A DNA stretch of 11,392 nt. It comes from Lysobacteraceae bacterium UBA6001 (GTDB taxonomy: Bacteria; Pseudomonadota; Gammaproteobacteria; Xanthomonadales; Xanthomonadaceae). The position numbers and the translations under genes were made by a program. The notes under the pieces were generated by a model, which saw nothing but the letters and a program-made list of their open reading frames with translations, was not told where the DNA came from and did not search any database. Position 1 is the first letter of the stretch. Every line of letters begins with the position of its first letter. The stretch is taken from positions 1 to 11,392 of the forward strand of contig DJAN01000024.1 in NCBI GenBank assembly GCA_002429615.1. Direction: 5' to 3'. Below are positions 5,563 to 11,392 of this stretch, one piece after another.

Positions 5563-7486
5563 TGCCGGCTTCGGCCTTGCGCAGCATCTCCTCGACCGAC
5601 ACCGTGGTGATCGGGTGGTAGCCCGGCTTGGCCTTGGCGAAGGCTTCCTTGGCGAACGCCAGGCCTTCCGGCGTCTTCACCAGCTCGGCGTAGATCGGCA
5701 GGATCAGCTTGCGACGACCCACGCGCTCGATGAACTCACCCGCCGCCGGCCACGCTTCCTTGTAGCCGCTGCGGATCGCCAGCGGATACCAGCGCATGGC
5801 GATCTCGCCATTCGCGGTGCCGGTGAAGTGGTAGGCCTCGTCCAGCTGCTTGAGCTGCTCCGGCTTCAGGGTGGCGCCCATGCCGGCCAGGAAATGCGTC
5901 CACGCCTGGGTGTTCCACTCCGAGGTCACCTGGTTGCTCGGCAGCTTGGCACTGCCCAGCCAGCCGATGCGCGCGGTGTCGACGATGCTGAAGCTGCGCG
6001 AGCGCGCCTTCTGCGCGAAGGCGGGAATGCCGGGCTGGTTCAGCCACGCATCCAGCTCCGCCGCGGTCACCGCGTTCGGGTTCTTCGGCAGCAGGTTCTT
6101 CTTCAGGTAGTCGACGAACTGGTCGGTGGTGGCGCTCTGGAAGGCGTGGTCGTCGAACCAGCCGCGCAGGAACGGATCGAAGGTCTCGCGGCCGAAGCGC
6201 TGTTCCAGGAACTGCAGGAACCACGAGCCCTTGACGTAGGCGACCTGGCTCAGCGCATCGTCCGGATCACGCTCGGTCAGCGGCGGCAGCGCCAGCGCCT
6301 GGTCGGCCGGGCTCATGTCCTTGATCTCGGCCAGCAGGTCGGTCTGGTCGATCTCGCGCTCTTCCTCCGCCAGCTCCTGGCCGTACAGCGCCTCGGTGAT
6401 GCGGCCCTGCACGTAGGTGGTGAAACCTTCGTTGAGCCAGATGTCCTTCCACGAGGCATTGGTCACCAGGTTGCCCGACCAGCTGTGCGCCAGCTCATGG
6501 GCGACCAGCGACACCAGCGACTTGTCGCCGACGATCACGGTCGGGGTGGCGAAGGTCAGGCGCGGGTTCTCCATGCCGCCGAACGGGAACGACGGCGGCA
6601 GCACCAGCATGTCGTAGCGACCCCAGCGGTACGGGCCGTAGAGGTTCTCGGCGGCACCGATCATCTTCTCGGTGTCCTCGAACTCCTTGGCGGCCTTGTC
6701 GACCATGGCCGGCTCGGCCCACACGCCGGAGCGCTCGGAGATCGGCTTGAACACCAGGTCGCCCGCGGCGATGGCCAGCAGGTAGGACGGGATCGGCTCG
6801 GGCATCTTGAAGCTGTAGTCGCCGTCACGCGCCGCCTTCGGGTCGTTGTCGGCGCTCATCAGCACCATCACGTCCGGGCGCGAGGTCACATGCGCGCTAT
6901 AGGTGAAGCGCACGCTCGGCGTGTCCTGCAGCGGCACCCAAGAACGTGCGTGGATCGCCTGCGACTGGCTGAACATGAAGGGCAGCTGCTTGCCTTCGGT
7001 CATCGACGGCTCCAGCCACTGCAGGCCCGAGGCGGTCGGCGCGGTGTGGTAGTCGATGCGGATCTTCGCCGGCTGCTCCGGAGTCTGGATGGTCAGCTTG
7101 CTGCCGAAGGTCTTGTCGTTGGCCGCCAGCTCGAACTGCAGCGGCGACAGCGCACCGTCGGCGCCGACGGCCTGCACCTTCTCGATGGTCAGCTCGCGGG
7201 TATCCAGCACCAGCTGCTGGGCGGCCTTGTCCTTCCAGTCCAGGGTATAGACCGCGTTGCCGCCAATCTGCTTGGCGTCGAAATCGACCTTCAGGTCGAG
7301 CGCCAGGTCCTTGATGACGACCTTTTCCGGCTCGGCGTAGGAGCTTTCATCGTGGCTGCGGGCGGCGGGCTTCACGGCGGCTGCGGCGGCCTTGTCTACG
7401 GGCGCCTGCGGCGCGGGGGTGGATTGCTGCGAGCAGCCGGCGGCCAGGACCGCGGCCAGGGACAGGGTCAGGAGCGAGGAACGCAT
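5558..7486 (-). CDS. Lipoprotein M1-family metallo-aminopeptidase (leukotriene A4 hydrolase-like)
   Basis: This is a zinc aminopeptidase of family M1, 642 residues, anchored by a lipid. It starts with a lipoprotein signal (lipobox LAAGC, Cys18) and a low-complexity Ala/Pro linker to about residue 45. The N-terminal beta domain spans about 50-250. The catalytic domain has the exopeptidase motif GGMEN at 303-307 and the zinc site HELAH at 330-334 with Glu353, exactly the HEXXH-X18-E spacing. Tyr417 in VAYVKG is the likely transition-state tyrosine. The C-terminal helical domain carries RWYPL and GRRK, which align with the region of human leukotriene A4 hydrolase containing Arg563 and Lys565, the substrate carboxylate binders. 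It therefore belongs to the LTA4H/aminopeptidase B branch, not the long PepN branch. The start is ATG 7486; the longer open frame upstream lacks a signal peptide and overlaps the preceding gene. The likely role is peptide turnover at the outer membrane or in the periplasm. Confidence 0.95.
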   Translation of the reverse strand: MRSSLLTLSLAAVLAAGCSQQSTPAPQAPVDKAAAAAVKPAARSHDESSYAEPEKVVIKDLALDLKVDFDAKQIGGNAVYTLDWKDKAAQQLVLDTRELTIEKVQAVGADGALSPLQFELAANDKTFGSKLTIQTPEQPAKIRIDYHTAPTASGLQWLEPSMTEGKQLPFMFSQSQAIHARSWVPLQDTPSVRFTYSAHVTSRPDVMVLMSADNDPKAARDGDYSFKMPEPIPSYLLAIAAGDLVFKPISERSGVWAEPAMVDKAAKEFEDTEKMIGAAENLYGPYRWGRYDMLVLPPSFPFGGMENPRLTFATPTVIVGDKSLVSLVAHELAHSWSGNLVTNASWKDIWLNEGFTTYVQGRITEALYGQELAEEEREIDQTDLLAEIKDMSPADQALALPPLTERDPDDALSQVAYVKGSWFLQFLEQRFGRETFDPFLRGWFDDHAFQSATTDQFVDYLKKNLLPKNPNAVTAAELDAWLNQPGIPAFAQKARSRSFSIVDTARIGWLGSAKLPSNQVTSEWNTQAWTHFLAGMGATLKPEQLKQLDEAYHFTGTANGEIAMRWYPLAIRSGYKEAWPAAGEFIERVGRRKLILPIYAELVKTPEGLAFAKEAFAKAKPGYHPITTVSVEEMLRKAEAGM

Positions 7487-7499
7487 GTACGGAAACCGG

Positions 7500-7544
7500 A
7501 TCGGGGAAACCCCCGATTCTAGCGCCGCCCGACCACGCAGGCAG
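7500..7544 (-). promoter_or_regulatory. Promoter of the M1 peptidase with overlapping inverted repeat
   Basis: On the minus strand CTGCCT (7544-7539) and TAGAAT (7521-7516) are separated by 17 bases; the -10 matches sigma-70 at 5/6 and the -35 at 3/6. The inferred start near 7509 gives a leader of about 24 bases. A perfect 7-bp inverted repeat, ATCGGGG (7500-7506) with CCCCGAT (7511-7517), covers the start point and touches the -10. It is well placed for an operator, though it could also be a 3' hairpin for the upstream cyclase gene. Confidence 0.5.
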
Positions 7545-7554
7545 CCGGGGGCGT

Positions 7555-8448
7555 TCAGGCCGGCAGCGGCGAGGTGTCCGGATCCTCGAAACCATCGCGC
7601 ACCAGGCGCCGGCCGCCGGAGAACTTGGCCCGGTACATGGCCGCGTCGGCCCGCCGGTACAGGCTGGCGGCCGCCTCGCCGGGCTGGTGGGCGGCGCTGC
7701 CGGCACTGGCGTAGACCGGGGCCTGCACGCCGTCCTGGCTTTCCAGCATCGACAGCCACTGGTTGAGCTTGAGCGTGGCCTCGTCCTCCGGCGCGTGCAC
7801 GCCGATCAGGAACTCGTCACCGCCCCAGCGCCCGATCCAGTCCTGCGGCCCCAACCAGCCATAGGCGGTCTCGACCAGCCGCACCAGCACCGCGTCGCCG
7901 GCGGCATGCCCATGGCGGTCGTTGATCGGCTTGAGGTTGTCCATGTCGATGACGAACAGCACGAACGGCCAGCCCTCGTTACCGGCGGCGATCACCGAAT
8001 TGCCCAGCGCCTGTTCGCAGCCGCGACGGTTCAGCGATTCGGTCAGCGGATCGAGCAGGGCATGCCGGCGCGCGTCGCGCAGGCCGGCGTCGATGCCGCG
8101 CAGGCTGCGGTTGATGCCGCGCAGCAGCCGGCCCAGCTCGTCCTCGCCCTGCTCCGGCAGCAGCGGCAGGCGTTGTTCGGCGTAATAGACATCCAGCGCA
8201 TCGGCCGCGGCACGCAGCGGGCCGAGCATGCGATAGAGCACGGCCAGGGTGGCGGCGGTGCCGAGCAGGGTGGCGCACAGCACGACGGCGAACACCGTCC
8301 AGCGCTCATGGGGATCGAGCTCGGCCAGTCCCACCAGCCAGAGGATCAGCAGCAGCAACGGGACGTGGATGCCGACGAAGGCGACCGCCAGCAGCTTGGC
8401 GCTGAAGGAACGCGGGAACAGGCGGGACAGGACGGATTGCAGGCGCAT
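7555..8448 (-). CDS. Membrane-bound GGDEF diguanylate cyclase
   Basis: This 297-residue protein should make c-di-GMP from two GTP. Two membrane helices lie at about residues 19-41 and 50-73, joined by only about nine residues, so there is no periplasmic sensor domain. A HAMP-like linker (about 74-125) leads to the GGDEF domain: DPLTESLNRRG at 133-143, the metal/GTP segment DMDNLKPIND at 168-177, the intact active-site motif GGDEF at 209-213, and ADAAMYRAKFSGGR near 267-280. The inhibitory I-site (RxxD) five residues before GGDEF reads GPQD, so the arginine that binds c-di-GMP is absent. Activity is therefore expected without the usual product inhibition. ATG 8448 was chosen because the first helix follows directly; no clear ribosome site is visible. 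It lies 110 bases after ubiE and 68 before the peptidase gene. Confidence 0.93.
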   Translation of the reverse strand: MRLQSVLSRLFPRSFSAKLLAVAFVGIHVPLLLLILWLVGLAELDPHERWTVFAVVLCATLLGTAATLAVLYRMLGPLRAAADALDVYYAEQRLPLLPEQGEDELGRLLRGINRSLRGIDAGLRDARRHALLDPLTESLNRRGCEQALGNSVIAAGNEGWPFVLFVIDMDNLKPINDRHGHAAGDAVLVRLVETAYGWLGPQDWIGRWGGDEFLIGVHAPEDEATLKLNQWLSMLESQDGVQAPVYASAGSAAHQPGEAAASLYRRADAAMYRAKFSGGRRLVRDGFEDPDTSPLPA

Positions 8449-8494
8449 GCGGTACGGGAGTGGGCAACTGGTCGCAGTTTCGCCCAAGCCCGGT

Positions 8495-8516
8495 GACGGC
8501 CGCCCTGACGGCCGTC
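8495..8516. other. Perfect inverted repeat upstream of the cyclase gene
   Basis: GACGGCCG (8495-8502) and CGGCCGTC (8509-8516) form a perfect 8-bp stem with a 6-base loop, 47 bases upstream of the cyclase start. No U-tract follows on the minus strand. It could be an operator or a leader hairpin for the cyclase, or part of the 3' end of the ubiE message. Confidence 0.4.
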
Positions 8517-8518
8517 TC

Positions 8519-8560
8519 AAAAAGCAGCCGGGCTCAAACCTCGGCGCCGGACGGCCCGCT
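8519..8560 (-). terminator. Possible terminator after ubiE
   Basis: On the minus strand AGCGGGC (8560-8554) can pair with GCCCGGCT (8533-8526) with one bulged G. After two more bases comes TTTTT (8523-8519). The loop of 20 bases is long, so this is a weak candidate. It begins within the ubiE stop codon. Confidence 0.4.
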
Positions 8561-9320
8561 AGATCTTGTAGCCGGAGTGGATCGCCACGATGCCGCCGGT
8601 CAGGTTCTTGTAATGGCAGCGCGCGAAACCGGCCTCGGTCATCATCGCCTTCAGCTCGTCCTGCGGCGGATGCTTGCGGATGCTCTCGGCCAGGTACTGG
8701 TAGCTGTCCGAATCGCGGGCGAACAGCTGGCCCAGCTTCGGCAGCACCTTGAACGAGTGGAAGTCGTAGATCGGCTTGAACCAGTCCGCGGTGACCTCGG
8801 AGAACTCCAGCACCCGGGCCTGCCCGCCGACCTTCAGCACGCGGTACATCTCGCGCAGCGCGGCATCCTTGTCGGTGACGTTGCGCAGGCCGAAGGCAAT
8901 GGTCACCAGCTCGAAGCTCTGGTCCGGGAACGGCAGCGCCTCGGCGTTGCACTGCACGTAGTCCAGCCCGGCCACCAGGCCGCGATCGGTCAGGCGGTCA
9001 CGCCCCACCGACAGCATGCCGGCGTTGATATCACCCAGCACGATGGTGCCTTCATCGCCGACCCGCTCGCGCAGCAGCGCGGCGATGTCACCGGTGCCGC
9101 CCGCCAGGTCGAGCACGCGGTCGCCCGGCTTCACCTGCGCGGTGGCGGTGAAATAGCGCTTCCAGACCCGGTGGATGCCCAGGCTCATCAGGTCGTTCAT
9201 CAGGTCGTAGCTGCGCGCGACCGAGGTGAAGACTTCGCCGACCAGCTTCTGCTTGTCCTTGGCGGCGACGTCGCGGAAGCCGAAATGGGTGGTGCCGGTC
9301 TTGTAGGGGGATTCGCTCAT
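8559..9320 (-). CDS. ubiE: Ubiquinone/menaquinone biosynthesis C-methyltransferase UbiE
   Basis: UbiE is a cytoplasmic SAM-dependent enzyme that C-methylates the 2-polyprenyl-6-methoxy-benzoquinol intermediate of ubiquinone synthesis (and demethylmenaquinol where present). The 253-residue length matches E. coli UbiE. The N-terminal THFGF at 11-15 and [18 protein letters not shown] at 38-55 are family signatures. The SAM-binding motif I is [12 protein letters not shown] at 69-80. The second signature [15 protein letters not shown] is at 160-174, and [12 protein letters not shown] is the typical C-terminus. The start is ATG 9320, giving the family N-terminus; no Shine-Dalgarno precedes it, and a good -10 lies only seven bases upstream. 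It is divergent from the efflux pair. It stands alone, without ubiJ or ubiB in view. Confidence 0.97.
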   Translation of the reverse strand: MSESPYKTGTTHFGFRDVAAKDKQKLVGEVFTSVARSYDLMNDLMSLGIHRVWKRYFTATAQVKPGDRVLDLAGGTGDIAALLRERVGDEGTIVLGDINAGMLSVGRDRLTDRGLVAGLDYVQCNAEALPFPDQSFELVTIAFGLRNVTDKDAALREMYRVLKVGGQARVLEFSEVTADWFKPIYDFHSFKVLPKLGQLFARDSDSYQYLAESIRKHPPQDELKAMMTEAGFARCHYKNLTGGIVAIHSGYKI

Positions 9321-9327
9321 GCGGGCG

Positions 9328-9336
9328 ATTATCGCA
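9328..9336 (-). promoter_or_regulatory. Extended -10 promoter directly in front of ubiE (leaderless candidate)
   Basis: On the minus strand TGC is followed by GATAAT (9336-9328), an extended -10 with 5/6 hexamer matches. Only seven bases separate it from the ubiE ATG, so transcription should start at or next to the A of the start codon. Together with the missing Shine-Dalgarno this predicts a leaderless message. The -35 is poor (CCGTCA at 18-base spacing, 3/6). Confidence 0.5.
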
Positions 9337-9362
9337 CCGCCGACGCCATCGTGACGGCCCCG

Positions 9363-9371
9363 TGCCACAAT
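9363..9371 (+). promoter_or_regulatory. Possible extended -10 promoter of the efflux operon
   Basis: TGC followed by CACAAT (9363-9371) resembles an extended -10 with 4/6 matches. The inferred transcription start near 9378 would give a leader of about 29 bases before GTG 9407. It lies back-to-back with the ubiE promoter in an 86-base divergent region. The evidence is weak. Confidence 0.28.
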
Positions 9372-9406
9372 CGGCCGCAGTCCATCCCGGGCCTGTCTGC
9401 CGATCC

Positions 9407-11059
9407 GTGAGCGACAAGTACGTCCCGCGCCAATGGCAACCGCACGAGCGCCCGAGCCTGCCCGGCTCGGCCTCCACCCCGCTGCATTCTCCTGGCCGCC
9501 GCGTCGCCTTTGCCGCGGTGGGCATCGTGGTGGCCCTCACCGGCGGGCTGAGCAACGCGCTGGTCACCGCCAACCTGGTGTACCTGCAGGGCACGCTGGG
9601 CGCCTATGCCGCCGAAATGGCGTGGCTGCCAGCAGCCTATGTGATGACCAACATGTCGGCCAACCTGGTGCTGGTGAAGTTCCGCCAGCAGTTCGGCCTG
9701 CGCTTGTTCACCGAGATCTTCCTGGCCCTGTACGCGTTGATCGCCTTCGCCCACCTGTTCGTGCACAGCCTGGGTTCGGCGATCAGCGTGCGTGCCGCGC
9801 ATGGCCTGGTCGGCGCGGCGCTGAGCTCGCTGGGGCTGTACTACATGATCCAGGCCTTCCCGGCCAAGCACCGGCTCAAGGCGGTGGTGACCGGCCTGGG
9901 CCTGACCCAGCTGGCGCTGCCGCTGGCCCGGGTGTTTTCCACCGAACTGCTGCAGTTCGGCGAATGGCGCGGCCTGTACCTGTTCGAGCTGGGCCTGGCG
10001 CTGTTCGCGCTGGCCTGCGTGTTGATGCTCAAGCTGCCACCGGGTGACCGCTACCGCGTGTTCGAGAAGCTCGACGCGGCCACCTTCGTGCTGTTCGCCG
10101 GGGGCAGCGCCGGGCTGGCGGCCGTGCTGTCGCTGGGGCGGGTGCTGTGGTGGACCAGCACGCCGTGGCTCGGCGTGGTGCTGGCGCTGTCGATCGCCAT
10201 GCTGTGCGCGGCGGTGGCCATCGAGCACAACCGCCGGCGCCCCATGCTCAACACACGCTGGCTGGCCAGCGGCGACATCCTGCGCCTGGTGCTGGCGGTG
10301 CTGCTGATCCGCCTGGTGCTGTCCGAACAGGCCACCGGCGCGGTCGGCTTCTTCCAGAACATCGGCCTGGACAATACGCAGATGCACACGCTGTTCTGGC
10401 TGATGCTGCTCGGCGCGACCTGCGGCGTGGTGGCCAGCGCGCTGCTGATCGATCCGCAGCACATCACCGAACACCTGATCACCGCGGTGGCGGCGATCGC
10501 GATTGGCTGCTTCCTTGATGCCCGCGCCACCAGCCTCACCCGCCCCGAGCAGATGTACGCCAGCCAGTTCCTGCTCGCGTTCGGCAGCACGTTCTTCGTG
10601 GCCCCGGCGATGGTGGCAGGCATTGGCCGCGTCGCTACCCAGCCCGGCAATCTCATCAGCTTCGTGGTGATGTTCGGCATGGCGCAGAACATGGGCGGCC
10701 TGCTTGGCAGCGCGTTCCTGGGCACGCTGCAGGTCGTGCGCGAGAAATTCCATGCCAGCCAGCTGATGGACCACCTGGTGCTGACCGACCCGCAGGTCGC
10801 CGCGCGCGTGCAGGCATATGCCGCGGCCTACTCGCGGGCCTTGCCCGATGCGGCCGCGCGGCAGACCCAGGCGATGCGCACGCTCTCGGGCATCGTCACG
10901 CGGGAAGCCAACGTGCTGGCCTACAACGATGTCTTCCTGACCATCGGCCTGATCGCCATCGCCATCCTGCTGTGGTTCCTGTTCTTCCTGGTCCAGCGCA
11001 ATCGCCAGCGCCAGCGCGATGGCGTCCCCACCACCCTGCCCGCCAGCGCCCGCGCATGA
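9407..11059 (+). CDS. MFS efflux transporter, DHA2/EmrB-like
   Basis: This is an inner-membrane proton-driven exporter of about 550 residues with many hydrophobic segments (at least 12, consistent with the 14-helix DHA2 type). The first helix region, [23 protein letters not shown] (starting near 39), and [13 protein letters not shown] at 71-83 match the EmrB-like pattern. The C-terminus [20 protein letters not shown] near 501-520, followed by a basic tail, is also typical of the family. A long extracytoplasmic loop lies before the last helix (about 445-505). GTG 9407 was chosen because it gives VSDKYVPR, a plausible N-terminus; a GTG at 9362 would add 15 residues overlapping the promoter region. 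The stop overlaps the start of the HlyD/EmrA-type partner by four bases, indicating an operon. The substrate is unknown. Confidence 0.92.
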   Translation: MSDKYVPRQWQPHERPSLPGSASTPLHSPGRRVAFAAVGIVVALTGGLSNALVTANLVYLQGTLGAYAAEMAWLPAAYVMTNMSANLVLVKFRQQFGLRLFTEIFLALYALIAFAHLFVHSLGSAISVRAAHGLVGAALSSLGLYYMIQAFPAKHRLKAVVTGLGLTQLALPLARVFSTELLQFGEWRGLYLFELGLALFALACVLMLKLPPGDRYRVFEKLDAATFVLFAGGSAGLAAVLSLGRVLWWTSTPWLGVVLALSIAMLCAAVAIEHNRRRPMLNTRWLASGDILRLVLAVLLIRLVLSEQATGAVGFFQNIGLDNTQMHTLFWLMLLGATCGVVASALLIDPQHITEHLITAVAAIAIGCFLDARATSLTRPEQMYASQFLLAFGSTFFVAPAMVAGIGRVATQPGNLISFVVMFGMAQNMGGLLGSAFLGTLQVVREKFHASQLMDHLVLTDPQVAARVQAYAAAYSRALPDAAARQTQAMRTLSGIVTREANVLAYNDVFLTIGLIAIAILLWFLFFLVQRNRQRQRDGVPTTLPASARA

Positions 11060-11392
11060 GCACACCCGCCCCACCGACCGCCACTTCACCCGCCGATGCC
11101 GCCGCCCTGGCCATGCGCCGTCGGCGGCGAGCCTGGAGCATCGCCGGCTTCACCCTGCTCGCGCTCGCGGGCGTGCTGGTGGTGCTGTATGCCTGGCGCC
11201 TGTGGCCGTTCACCAGCAGCGTGCAGAACACCGAGAACGCGATGGTGCGTGGCCAGGTCACGGTGATCTCGCCGCAGGTCAGCGGCTATGTCACCGCCGT
11301 GCCCGTGCAGGATTTCCAGCATGTCGAGGCAGGCGCGCTGCTGGTGCAGATCGACGGCCGCATCTACCACCAGCAGCTGGCGCAGGCGCAGG
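11056..11392 (+). CDS. HlyD/EmrA-family membrane fusion protein (5' part only)
   Basis: The first 112 residues of a periplasmic adaptor are visible; the gene runs off the right end. A short Pro/Ala-rich cytoplasmic N-terminus and RRRRR at 21-25 precede one membrane helix at about 27-47. Then comes the EmrA-like segment QNTENAMVRGQVTVISPQVS (57-76), continuing as GYVTAVPVQDFQHVEAGALL, which is the first half of the lipoyl-like domain. The coiled-coil hairpin begins at HQQLAQAQ. It should bridge the MFS pump to an outer-membrane channel. ATG 11056 overlaps the MFS stop (ATGA), so the two are translationally coupled and form an EmrAB-type system with the pump gene first. An outer-membrane factor gene could follow outside the window. 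Confidence 0.92.
   Translation, partial: MSTPAPPTATSPADAAALAMRRRRRAWSIAGFTLLALAGVLVVLYAWRLWPFTSSVQNTENAMVRGQVTVISPQVSGYVTAVPVQDFQHVEAGALLVQIDGRIYHQQLAQAQ

Noticed and set aside
5324..7522. A 732-codon plus-strand open frame opposite the M1 peptidase
   Set aside because: Its translation is rich in Arg, Gly, His, Leu and Gln without any domain, and it mirrors the codon bias of the conserved peptidase on the other strand.
7487..7759. N-terminal extension of the M1 peptidase frame
   Set aside because: It overlaps the end of the cyclase gene and would place the lipoprotein signal in the middle of the protein; ATG 7486 begins exactly with that signal.
9362..9406. Upstream GTG as an alternative start of the MFS gene
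   Set aside because: It would add 15 residues translated from the divergent promoter region; GTG 9407 gives a more plausible N-terminus.
9329..11089. A 586-codon minus-strand open frame opposite the MFS gene
   Set aside because: It is very rich in His, Gln and Ala with no hydrophobic core or motif; this is the usual antisense shadow of a GC-rich membrane-protein gene.

Overview
The window is GC-rich, gene-dense chromosomal DNA, most likely from a Xanthomonadaceae gammaproteobacterium (Stenotrophomonas, Pseudoxanthomonas, Lysobacter or Xanthomonas group). Signs of this are the mreB-mreC pair, UbiE (ubiquinone pathway), many outer-membrane-type lipoproteins and regulators, and a GTAG-headed extragenic palindrome like those described in Stenotrophomonas. 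The assignment is inference; there is no rRNA or other phylogenetic marker here. The first ten bases, read on the minus strand, match the start of the standard Illumina adapter. The left edge is therefore probably a raw contig end and not genome sequence.

Layout from left to right. Positions 1-2106 (minus strand) hold the cell-shape genes mreB and mreC, with mreC running off the left end; two strong hairpins separate them. From 2107 to 2384 is a divergent intergenic region with several inverted repeats, including a terminator-like hairpin just in front of a PfkB-family kinase gene (2385-3317, plus). Next is a small type II toxin-antitoxin module (3483-4079, plus), converging on a minus-strand pair: a HAD phosphatase and, overlapping it by 4 bases, an upstream lipoprotein gene of unknown function (4097-5427). 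A strong minus-strand terminator and a REP-like palindrome separate this pair from a lipoprotein M1 metallo-aminopeptidase of the leukotriene A4 hydrolase type (5558-7486). Upstream on the same strand are a membrane-bound GGDEF diguanylate cyclase (7555-8448) and ubiE (8559-9320). Divergent from ubiE, on the plus strand, is an EmrAB-type efflux pair: a DHA2-like MFS transporter (9407-11059) and, overlapping by 4 bases, the start of its HlyD/EmrA-type membrane fusion protein, cut by the right end.

Most of this is housekeeping or common envelope biology: cell elongation (MreBC), quinone synthesis (UbiE), peptide turnover at the envelope (M1 peptidase), c-di-GMP signalling (GGDEF protein) and drug or toxic-compound export (Emr-like pair). 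The only clear accessory module is the toxin-antitoxin pair. I see no CRISPR array, tRNA, rRNA, insertion sequence or prophage. No stretch over 300 bases lacks a gene. I found no clearly new multi-gene system. The most notable observations are the adapter remnant, a palindrome that supplies the peptidase stop codon, a probable leaderless ubiE promoter, structured RNA in the mreB-mreC gap and in the kinase leader, and a GGDEF enzyme without the product-inhibition arginine.
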